A stretch of DNA of 12,204 bases, taken from NCBI GenBank assembly GCA_902782955.1, contig CACZPD010000040.1:1-12204 (forward strand). The letters are read 5' to 3'. The position numbers were made by a program, and so were the translations under genes. Position 1 is the first letter of the stretch; each line of letters begins with the position of its first letter. This stretch comes from an uncultured Erysipelotrichaceae bacterium. Its GTDB lineage: Bacteria > Bacillota_I > Bacilli_A > Erysipelotrichales > Erysipelotrichaceae. Positions 5,945-12,204 of this stretch are shown in pieces. The notes below the pieces were generated by a model. The model did no database searches. It saw nothing but the letters and a program-made list of their open reading frames with translations, and was not told the DNA's origin.

Positions 5945-8239
5945 ATGGATAACAAACGGAAAAACAATAAGAACTTTGCGATATTCCTGATCATTGTTGC
6001 GGCAGTGGTCGTTCTCATCGCTTCCACATTCAAATCCATTCAGAACAATCTGAATCTCGGCCTGGATCTGCAGGGCGGATTTGAAATCCTGTATGAAGTT
6101 ACACCGATCGACGAGACGGCGGAACTGGATATGACGGTTGTCACCAACAGCATATCCAAGCGTGTCAATGTTCTCGGTGTCAGTGAACCGCAGATCATCG
6201 TCGAAGGAACAGACAGGGTCCGTGTTCAGCTGGCTGGTGTCGAAGATCAGGAATCCGCACGTAAAATGATCGGAACGACCGCGCATCTGACATTCCGGGA
6301 TGTGGACGACAAAGAAATGGCTGATTCATCCATACTGGCAGAAGGCGGGGCATCCCTTGCCTACGAAAACGGTGTGCCGATCGTTTCTCTCAAGATCAAA
6401 GATGACGCAAAATTCGGGGAAATCACCAAGGAGATCTCATCCAGAACATCAGGAAACAACATCATGGTGATCTGGCTGGACTATGAAGAAGGCGATTCCT
6501 ACCGTGAAGAAGCGAAAAAGGCAGCTGCCGGCGAAGAACCGAAATATATCTCTGCGGCATCTGTGCAGACACAGATCACAGGCGACTGCATCATAAAGGG
6601 AAGCTTCACAGAAACAGAAGCCAAGACACTGGCAAACCTGATCAACTCAGGATCCCTGCCGGTCAAGATGACGGAAATTTCTTCCAACGTCGTTTCCGCC
6701 GAATACGGTGAGGGCGCGCTTCATAAAACTGCGATTGCCGGTATTATCGGTGTCATTGCTGTCGCACTGTTCATGATCTTCAAATACAGACTGCCGGGTA
6801 TCGTTGCGACGATCATGCTGGCATTCTATATCTGGTGCGTATTTGCGATCTATTCCGCAATGGGCGCTGTGTTCACGCTTTCCGGTATCGGCGCGCTGGT
6901 GCTCGGAGTCGGTATGACAGTAGACGCGAACCTGATCTGTTACGAAAGAATCCGTCAGGAATTATACAAGGGACACAGTGTTCCTTCCGCAGTTGAAGAA
7001 GGTCAGAAACTTTCCTTCTCAGCTGTATTTGACGCACAGTTCACAACACTGATCGCTGCCCTGATCATGTATGTCTGGGGCAACGGCGCAGTCAAGGGAT
7101 TCGCGACGATGCTGATCATCACCGTTGTTATGACGCTCGTTGTCAATGTATTCCTTTCCAAGCGGCTGCTGACACTGCTCGTCAATACAGGAAACTTCAA
7201 CGACAAACCGGAATACTTCGGCGTCAAGAAAGAACAGATCCCTGATATCCAGAAAGGGGAGTCACAGTTCTATACAGGCACACATCAGTTTGACTATGTT
7301 GCCAACGCAAAATATTCAGTCATTACATCCCTGGTGATCATCGGTCTTGCCCTGATCATGGGATTTGTTAATATGGGAAGCGGCAAAGGCTTCTTCAACC
7401 TCGGCATCGATTTCGCATCCGGTACCAAACTGACAGTATCCAGCTCCGAACCGGTGAAAATCGAAGATGTCCAGGCAAAGATGGAAGAGCTCGGCTATTC
7501 CAACTTCAAGTATCAGAGTTCCGGTGAAAACACCGTATACGCTACAACAAAAGAAGCACTTACAATCGATGATCTTTCCGGCATCAAATCCGCGCTGAAG
7601 GAAGTTTACGGCGAAGAACCGGGTGACAACGTTGTAACACCGGTCGTAGGAAAAGACCTCGTCCGCAACGCCATTATCCTGACAGTCGTCGCATGGATCG
7701 CCATGATGGCCTATGTCACATTCCGTTATGAATGGGATTATGCCCTCGGCTGTATCGTTGCGCTTCTGCACGATGTCGGCATCGTTCTGGCATTCTTCGC
7801 GATCCTGCGTATGGAAGTCAATACGGAAGTTATTTCCGTTCTTCTGACCATTATCGGTTATTCCATCAACAACTCCATCGTTGTATTTGACAGGATCCGT
7901 GAAACGATGAGCCTGGCAAAGAAGAACGTCAGCGGTGAAGAATATAAAGCGATCGTCAACGATTCTCTTGACAGGACGATCAAGATGTCGATCTACTCCT
8001 CGATCACCACACTTCTTCCTGTCATCTTCCTGCTTCTGATGGGTTCCAAAGCGATCTTTACATTCATTATCGCTATGTTCATCGGTCTGATCGCCGGTAC
8101 ATTCTCCTCCATTTTCGTCGCACCGACACTCTGGAGAACGATCCGTATGAATCACAAGCCGAAAGACAAGAACAAAACAAAGAAAAAAGAAAAGAAGGAA
8201 GCATTGGACGAATACACATTTAAGGGAATCAATGCGTAA
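5945..8239 (+). CDS. secDF: Fused protein translocase subunit SecDF
   Basis: RND-type membrane protein that uses the ion gradient to assist late steps of Sec-dependent export. The 764 residues contain SecD (about 1-435) and SecF (about 449-764) in one chain, as in B. subtilis. The first membrane helix is at about 10-28, followed by the SecD signature NLGLDLQGG, the P1 periplasmic domain, and a TM4 motif GMTVDANLICYERIR with D327. In SecF, GIDFASGTKL (G487-T494) replaces the usual GIDFxGGT, and the TM motif reads Y-S-I-N642-N643-S-I-V-V-F-D649-R-I-R. Most SecF proteins have N-D where this has N-N. The tail after the last helix is very Lys-rich (about 735-755, cytoplasmic). The start uses AGGGGG at 5930-5935, inside the upstream gene. 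A terminator follows the stop. Confidence 0.96.
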   Translation: MDNKRKNNKNFAIFLIIVAAVVVLIASTFKSIQNNLNLGLDLQGGFEILYEVTPIDETAELDMTVVTNSISKRVNVLGVSEPQIIVEGTDRVRVQLAGVEDQESARKMIGTTAHLTFRDVDDKEMADSSILAEGGASLAYENGVPIVSLKIKDDAKFGEITKEISSRTSGNNIMVIWLDYEEGDSYREEAKKAAAGEEPKYISAASVQTQITGDCIIKGSFTETEAKTLANLINSGSLPVKMTEISSNVVSAEYGEGALHKTAIAGIIGVIAVALFMIFKYRLPGIVATIMLAFYIWCVFAIYSAMGAVFTLSGIGALVLGVGMTVDANLICYERIRQELYKGHSVPSAVEEGQKLSFSAVFDAQFTTLIAALIMYVWGNGAVKGFATMLIITVVMTLVVNVFLSKRLLTLLVNTGNFNDKPEYFGVKKEQIPDIQKGESQFYTGTHQFDYVANAKYSVITSLVIIGLALIMGFVNMGSGKGFFNLGIDFASGTKLTVSSSEPVKIEDVQAKMEELGYSNFKYQSSGENTVYATTKEALTIDDLSGIKSALKEVYGEEPGDNVVTPVVGKDLVRNAIILTVVAWIAMMAYVTFRYEWDYALGCIVALLHDVGIVLAFFAILRMEVNTEVISVLLTIIGYSINNSIVVFDRIRETMSLAKKNVSGEEYKAIVNDSLDRTIKMSIYSSITTLLPVIFLLLMGSKAIFTFIIAMFIGLIAGTFSSIFVAPTLWRTIRMNHKPKDKNKTKKKEKKEALDEYTFKGINA

Positions 8240-8243
8240 TTAT

Positions 8244-8271
8244 AAAGCAGCTGAATCCGGCTGCTTTTTTT
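8244..8271 (+). terminator. Intrinsic terminator after secDF, directly upstream of the HAD gene
   Basis: AAAGCAGC (8244-8251) pairs with GCTGCTTT (8260-8267) around an 8-base loop and runs into seven T (8265-8271). The downstream gene's ribosome binding site starts within a few bases of the T-run and its ATG is 16 bases after it, so no room is left for a promoter after the terminator. Confidence 0.85.
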
Positions 8272-8286
8272 GAAAGGAAACAGAAT

Positions 8287-8955
8287 ATGGAAATCAAAGC
8301 GGTATTATTTGACTGTGACGGTCTGATGTTTGAAACAGAGCGGATCGCAAAACTGATCTGGACAAGGGAAGCTGAAAGGTACGGGGTTGATCTGCCGGAA
8401 GACTTTTTCAAGCGGATCACAGGTGCCGGCGGGGAAGATAACCTCCGTTATATGCGCAGTATTCCCGGTCTCGCGGAAGTGCTGCCGCAGATCCGCGGAA
8501 AACGGTTCGATCTTGAATTCTGGGGATCCATCCAGAAGGACTGCCTGAACAAGGAGGGACTGACAGAACTGTTCTTTTACCTGAAGGAAAACGGATACCG
8601 CACGGCGATCTGTTCGAGTTCCGGGAAAAAATATGTTGAGACATTGCTGTCAACGGTATCGGTGGAGCTGCCGTATGAATGCATCGTAGGCGGCGACATG
8701 GTAAAGCATGCGAAACCGGATCCCGAAATCTTTCTGAAGGGAGCGGAGTCTCTGGGCGTGATCCCGTCTGAATGCCTTGTGCTGGAAGATTCCAAGCAGG
8801 GGATCCTCGCCGCAAAAAATGCCGGCATGCATTCATGCTTCATCCCGGATACGATCGAACCGGATCAGGAAATGGATTCTGCACTGGAATTCAGGGCGGT
8901 CAATCTGCGTGAAGTCATCGGTCTGCTGGAATCCCTGAAGAGGGAAGACGCATGA
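8287..8955 (+). CDS. HAD superfamily hydrolase, beta-phosphoglucomutase-like phosphatase
   Basis: Soluble haloacid dehalogenase-fold phosphatase or phosphomutase of subfamily IA (222 residues, usual length). Motif I is FDCDGL with D9 (nucleophile) and D11, motif II is CSSS (S110-S112), motif III is the Lys in H-A-K143-P-D-P, and motif IV is LED168S. The helical cap lies between about residues 15 and 85. In E. coli and Bacillus relatives these proteins act on sugar phosphates, phosphoglycolate or nucleotides; the substrate cannot be read from the sequence. The stop overlaps the recJ start by 4 bases (ATGA), so the two are translationally coupled. AAGG (8274-8277) serves as ribosome binding site. 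A HAD gene between secDF and recJ is not part of the usual B. subtilis order, so it looks like a local insertion. Confidence 0.88.
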   Translation: MEIKAVLFDCDGLMFETERIAKLIWTREAERYGVDLPEDFFKRITGAGGEDNLRYMRSIPGLAEVLPQIRGKRFDLEFWGSIQKDCLNKEGLTELFFYLKENGYRTAICSSSGKKYVETLLSTVSVELPYECIVGGDMVKHAKPDPEIFLKGAESLGVIPSECLVLEDSKQGILAAKNAGMHSCFIPDTIEPDQEMDSALEFRAVNLREVIGLLESLKREDA

Positions 8956-10547
8956 CTGCATATGAGATCATAGAAACAGACGCATCCGGACTGATGAGAC
9001 GGTACGGGCTCGGACCGCTCAGTGCAAAACTTCTCCAGGCAGCGGATCTTTCGGATGAACAGATCCGGGAGATCCTGTCAGAAGATTCAGCACTAACTTT
9101 CAGCAACGCCTCCTGTGTAACAGCCTGCTGTGAGAGACTTCTTGAAGCACGTAAAAACAATGAAAAGGTTTTTGTCGGGGGAGATTATGACGCTGACGGC
9201 ATCTGCAGTACAGCGATCATGAAAAGAACGCTCGACAGGCTCGGCATTCAGAACGGCTATTATATTCCTGACCGGTTCCGGGAAGGCTACGGGCTGAAAA
9301 AGGAAACAGTCACGAAAGCAGCGGAAAAAGGATATACGGTGATCATGACCGTAGACAACGGCGTCAAGGCACAGGAAGCGATTGCCGCGGCAAAGGAACA
9401 AGGCATGACGGTGATCATTACGGATCATCACCGGATCGAGGAAGACGTGAATGCGGATATCCTCGTGCATCCGGATCTGATGGAAGACTGTTTCAGCACG
9501 CTGTCAGGTGCTGGTGTGGCGCTCGAGATCAGCCGCAGACTGATCGGTGAAGACGATGTCTGCACGGCGCTCGCTGCTGTAGCTGCTGTAGGCGATATCA
9601 TGCCTCTGTGGAAGGAAACAAGGAAGATCGTCAGGAACGGGATACAGATCCTGAAAACAGGTGCCGTACCTGCTTTGTCTGCATTGTTATATGATCCGCA
9701 GAAAACGGATGAGACAGCCATCGCTTTCCAGATCGTGCCGAAACTGAACAGTGTAGGGCGGATGAATGATATTTCCAACGTTAATACACTGGTCCCGTTT
9801 CTGCTCAGTACAGATCCGAAAGTGATCAGCCGGTATACGATCCAGCTGAACCAGGTCAATGAGATGCGGAAACAGCTTTCCGACGCGGAAGCCAGGGAAG
9901 CGGAACAATACTGTACCGACCGCAGTTTCGAGATCATTTACCGGGACAGCTTTCATGAAGGGCTGTGCGGCCTGGTGGCAGGCAAACTGGCCAGCCGCTA
10001 TCATAAACCGGTCGTCATACTTGCCAAAGGTGAATCCCTCCTGAAAGGGAGCGGCCGAAGTGTGCCGGGTTTTGATCTTTTTGCTTTTCTCGGTTCCTTT
10101 CCTTACCTGAAGGCATTCGGCGGCCACGAGCAGGCGGTCGGACTGTCCATTGCGCCGGAGGACTTGGATGCTTTCACGGAAGCAGTGCAGGCAAAGATGA
10201 AGGAAACCGGTTTTGTGTATGAAGAACCTGTAACCAGGGCGATCCTTGTGAGGGAGAACGAGATCGGATTTGACCAGATCACGGAAATGGAAAGGCTGAA
10301 GCCGCTGCCGAAGGAACTGTCGGACTTTGTGTTTGCCGTACGCGGACCGGAGATCCTGGAGCGAAGGGAAATGAACAAGGTCACAAAATACAGGCTGCAG
10401 CTCGCGGCAGGTGAGCTGGAAGCAGTGCTGTTCCGGTGGAGGAACATAACTGAGCCTCAGGAACCCCAGTACTTCATAGGCCGTTTTTCCGTGAACCGCT
10501 GGCGGAATCAGATCACCTGCCAGATGGAAACAGAGGCGATATTATAG
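8952..10547 (+). CDS. recJ: Single-stranded-DNA-specific 5'-3' exonuclease RecJ, short form
   Basis: DHH/DHHA1 phosphoesterase that degrades ssDNA from the 5' end in recombination and mismatch or base-excision repair. Motifs in order: GGDYDADGICSTA with D78, D80 and D82; MTVDNGVKA; ITDHH with D158-H159-H160; AVGDIMPL, which corresponds to the IADVVPL-type motif; and NSVGRMND. The DHHA1 part shows FHEGLCGLVAGKLASRYHKP, then GSGRSVPGFDL and FGGHEQAVGL. At 531 residues it is shorter than E. coli RecJ (about 577) and much shorter than B. subtilis RecJ (about 786). The C-terminal OB-like segment is present, but the PFGxGNP signature is not recognisable: the equivalent stretch reads LKPLPKELSDF. 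Position before apt and rel matches recJ in Bacilli. It starts inside the end of the HAD gene. Confidence 0.9.
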   Translation: MTAYEIIETDASGLMRRYGLGPLSAKLLQAADLSDEQIREILSEDSALTFSNASCVTACCERLLEARKNNEKVFVGGDYDADGICSTAIMKRTLDRLGIQNGYYIPDRFREGYGLKKETVTKAAEKGYTVIMTVDNGVKAQEAIAAAKEQGMTVIITDHHRIEEDVNADILVHPDLMEDCFSTLSGAGVALEISRRLIGEDDVCTALAAVAAVGDIMPLWKETRKIVRNGIQILKTGAVPALSALLYDPQKTDETAIAFQIVPKLNSVGRMNDISNVNTLVPFLLSTDPKVISRYTIQLNQVNEMRKQLSDAEAREAEQYCTDRSFEIIYRDSFHEGLCGLVAGKLASRYHKPVVILAKGESLLKGSGRSVPGFDLFAFLGSFPYLKAFGGHEQAVGLSIAPEDLDAFTEAVQAKMKETGFVYEEPVTRAILVRENEIGFDQITEMERLKPLPKELSDFVFAVRGPEILERREMNKVTKYRLQLAAGELEAVLFRWRNITEPQEPQYFIGRFSVNRWRNQITCQMETEAIL

Positions 10548-10601
10548 CCCAAAATATGGGATGATCATGTGAAAGTGCCTATAAATTAAATAATCTTGTT
10601 G

Positions 10602-10607
10602 TATAAT
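10602..10607 (+). promoter_or_regulatory. Candidate -10 element of apt
   Basis: A perfect TATAAT lies 30 bases before the apt ATG in an AT-rich stretch (10580-10610) between recJ and apt. No convincing -35 is seen at 15-19 bases upstream, so the promoter may be weak or activator-dependent. recJ has no terminator with a T-run before it, so readthrough from recJ is also possible. Confidence 0.5.
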
Positions 10608-10637
10608 ATGAATATCTTTTTCGGAGGAGATTTTACT

Positions 10638-11165
10638 ATGGCATTGAATTTAGAAGATTATGTTGCATCTGTCCGTGATTTCCCGACAGAAGGAATTCTG
10701 TTCCGCGATGTCACACCGATGGTTCTTGATGGTGCAGCATTCCGGGAATCGGTCGATAAACTGGCGGCATTCGCTGAGAGCGTCAATGCCGAAGTGATCG
10801 CCGGTCCGGAAAGCCGCGGATTCATTTTCGGCGCACCTGTTGCTTACAAGATGGGCATCGGTTTTACGCCTGTCCGCAAACCTGGCAAACTGCCGCGTGA
10901 GACCATTTCCTGTGCTTATGAACTGGAATACGGAACCAATGAACTGCATATGCACAAGGATTCCGTCAAGCCGGGACAGCGTGTGGTCATTATCGATGAC
11001 CTTCTGGCTACAGGGGGAACGATCGGAGCTACCGTCAAAATGATCGAGGAACTCGGCGGTGTTGTCGCAGGTATCGCATTTATCATCAAACTTACCGGAT
11101 TCCCTGAGGTAAAGGAAATAACGAAGTATCCGGTTTGTTACTTAATGGAAATGAGTGACAAATAG
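10638..11165 (+). CDS. apt: Adenine phosphoribosyltransferase
   Basis: Cytosolic salvage enzyme converting adenine and PRPP to AMP and pyrophosphate. The 175-residue product has the typical N terminus (YVASVRDFPTEGILFRDVTP), the AGPESRGFIFGAPVA segment at 55-69, VRKPGKLPRETI at 79-90, and the PRPP-binding loop IIDDLLATGGT with D120-D121. The ATG at 10638 is chosen because GGAGGAG (10623-10629) is 8 bases upstream and the protein then aligns with the family from its first residues. A longer frame from TTG at 10596 would translate across the TATAAT box and ribosome binding site and is rejected. It lies between recJ and rel as in B. subtilis. A terminator begins immediately after the stop. Confidence 0.96.
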   Translation: MALNLEDYVASVRDFPTEGILFRDVTPMVLDGAAFRESVDKLAAFAESVNAEVIAGPESRGFIFGAPVAYKMGIGFTPVRKPGKLPRETISCAYELEYGTNELHMHKDSVKPGQRVVIIDDLLATGGTIGATVKMIEELGGVVAGIAFIIKLTGFPEVKEITKYPVCYLMEMSDK

Positions 11166-11192
11166 AATCGAAGAGATACTCTTCGATTTTTT
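11166..11192 (+). terminator. Intrinsic terminator between apt and rel
   Basis: AATCGAAGAG (11166-11175) and CTCTTCGATT (11179-11188) form a perfect 10-bp stem with a 3-base ATA loop, followed by a T-run ending at 11192. It begins at the base after the apt stop. Only 25 bases separate it from the rel ATG, most of them taken by the rel ribosome binding site. Confidence 0.88.
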
Positions 11193-11217
11193 CAGAAAGA
11201 AAAGGAGGTGAGGAAAT

Positions 11218-12204
11218 ATGGCAGATCACAGAAATGCGACGGTAGAAGATGTCATGCGTGAGGCGCAGGAATATATCCATAATCCTGACAGCCTTGCTTT
11301 GATCATGAAATCTGCGCAGTTTGCGGAAGAAAAGCACAAAGGGCAGATGCGCCGCAGCGGTGACCCGTATTTCGTTCACCTCGTCAATGTTGCATATATC
11401 CTCGCTACCCTGAGGGGCGGACCGAAGACGATCGCAGCCGGTTTTCTTCATGATGTCGTCGAAGACTGCGGCGTTACCAAGGAACAGCTGGCGGCGGAAT
11501 TTGATGACGAGATCGCTGATATGGTCGAAGCCGTCACCAAGATCGGTACGCTGAAATTCAAGGGGAAGAACGACCCTGAATACCAGGCGGCGAATCACAG
11601 AAAACTGTTCATTGCCATGGCGCATGATGTGCGCGTGATCCTGATCAAGCTCGCCGACCGTCTTCATAACATGCGGACGCTGATGTACCAGTCGGAAGCT
11701 TCCCAGAAGCGGATCGCTGCGGAAACCCTGGATGTATACGCTCCGATCGCACATCGATTAGGTATCAGTACCATCAAGAATGAACTGGAAGACCTGGCTT
11801 TCCTGTATCTCAACAGGGATGAGTATTATCATATCGCCCATCTTGTCGAAGCCAAGAAAGCGGAGCGGGATGCGGCTGTCAGCAAGATGATCAGCGAGAT
11901 CTCGGAGATCCTTGAAAAGAATCATATCTCCTACAGGATATTCGGAAGATCCAAACACCTGTACTCCATCTACAAAAAGATGAAGACCAAGAACAAGCGC
12001 TTTGAGGAAATTCTCGATCTTCTGGCGATCCGTATTATTACCAAGACCGAGCTGAACTGCTACGAAGTTCTCGGCTATATTCATGCCCGTTACCGGCCGA
12101 TCCCCGGACGGCTGAAGGATTATATCGCAGTACCGAAATCCAACATGTACCAGTCGCTGCACACCACGATCATCGGCGATGACGGAAAGATCTTTGAAGT
12201 ACAG
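11218..12204 (+). CDS. rel: Bifunctional (p)ppGpp synthetase/hydrolase Rel, N-terminal part (3' end outside window)
   Basis: Long RelA/SpoT homolog that makes and degrades (p)ppGpp in the stringent response. The 329 codons in the window cover both catalytic domains. The HD hydrolase domain is at about 20-190, with H-D at 78-79 followed by V-V-E82-D83, and LADRLHNMRTL later. All metal-site motifs look intact, so hydrolysis is expected. The synthetase domain follows, with SKHLYSIYKKMK, LLAIRII, and PIPGRLKDYIAVPK. R298-L-K-D301 is the RxKD form seen in bifunctional Rel rather than the ExDD form of synthetase-only RelA. Y311 lies in YQSLHTT. The regulatory TGS and ACT regions are beyond the edge. 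The ribosome binding site AAGGAGGTGA (11202-11211) is a near-perfect anti-SD match 6 bases before ATG. A terminator lies just upstream. Confidence 0.95.
   Translation, partial: MADHRNATVEDVMREAQEYIHNPDSLALIMKSAQFAEEKHKGQMRRSGDPYFVHLVNVAYILATLRGGPKTIAAGFLHDVVEDCGVTKEQLAAEFDDEIADMVEAVTKIGTLKFKGKNDPEYQAANHRKLFIAMAHDVRVILIKLADRLHNMRTLMYQSEASQKRIAAETLDVYAPIAHRLGISTIKNELEDLAFLYLNRDEYYHIAHLVEAKKAERDAAVSKMISEISEILEKNHISYRIFGRSKHLYSIYKKMKTKNKRFEEILDLLAIRIITKTELNCYEVLGYIHARYRPIPGRLKDYIAVPKSNMYQSLHTTIIGDDGKIFEVQ

Noticed and set aside
7316..8155. 279-codon open frame on the minus strand within secDF
   Set aside because: It is opposite a fully motif-supported secDF, is biased to Asp, Arg, Cys and His as expected for an antisense shadow, and has no recognisable domain.
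10548..10560. Near-palindrome CCCAAAATATGGG after recJ as a terminator
   Set aside because: The stem would be only 4 bp with no T-run. It might be a regulator site, but nothing else supports that.
10596..10637. TTG at 10596 as the apt start
   Set aside because: The extension would encode the TATAAT box and the GGAGGAG ribosome binding site, and the family N terminus begins at the 10638 ATG.
11155..11182. GTGACA at 11155-11160 with TACTCT at 11177-11182 as a rel promoter
   Set aside because: The -35 is good, but the -10 matches only 3 of 6 positions and lies within the terminator stem; too weak to call.

Overview
The window is chromosomal core sequence from a low-to-mid GC Gram-positive bacterium of the Bacillota. 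The evidence is a dcw-type division and cell-wall cluster (mraZ-rsmH-ftsL-PBP-mraY), a class B PBP ending in PASTA domains, a fused SecDF, and the order comN-like/secDF/recJ/apt/rel, which matches the Bacillus subtilis neighbourhood. The reduced dcw cluster and several divergent proteins (short RecJ, unusual MraY and SecF motifs) suggest a lineage such as Erysipelotrichia. That placement is inference; no 16S or other marker is present.

Layout. Bases 1-506 hold the 5' part of murE on the minus strand. Bases 507-680 are a divergent control region: a murE promoter, a small palindromic element, A-tracts with a 9-bp tandem repeat, an mraZ promoter candidate, and a ladder of GTGG boxes at about 10-bp spacing that looks like an MraZ operator running into the mraZ ribosome binding site and start codon. 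Bases 681-5550 are a tight plus-strand operon (mraZ, rsmH, ftsL, PASTA PBP, mraY) closed by a strong intrinsic terminator. Bases 5622-8239 are a two-gene unit: a small ComN-like protein and SecDF, with its own extended -10 promoter and terminator. Bases 8287-10547 hold a HAD-family phosphatase overlapping recJ by 4 bp. Bases 10602-11192 are apt with its own TATAAT box and terminator. From 11218 the bifunctional (p)ppGpp enzyme gene rel begins and runs off the window edge.

How the genes work together. MurE and MraY act in peptidoglycan precursor synthesis (cytoplasmic peptide addition and lipid I formation). FtsL and the PBP form the septal synthase part of the divisome. MraZ is the likely autoregulator and RsmH methylates 16S rRNA. 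The second half is housekeeping: protein export (SecDF), DNA repair (RecJ), adenine salvage (Apt) and stringent response (Rel).

I did not find a mobile element, CRISPR array, RNA gene or obvious new defence system. The points most worth a second look are the relocated, divergent murE sharing a control region with an MraZ operator, the HHH-to-HYA change in MraY, the Asp-to-Asn change in the SecF half of SecDF, and two terminators that sit directly upstream of gene ribosome binding sites with little room for a promoter. No stretch over 300 bases lacks a gene.
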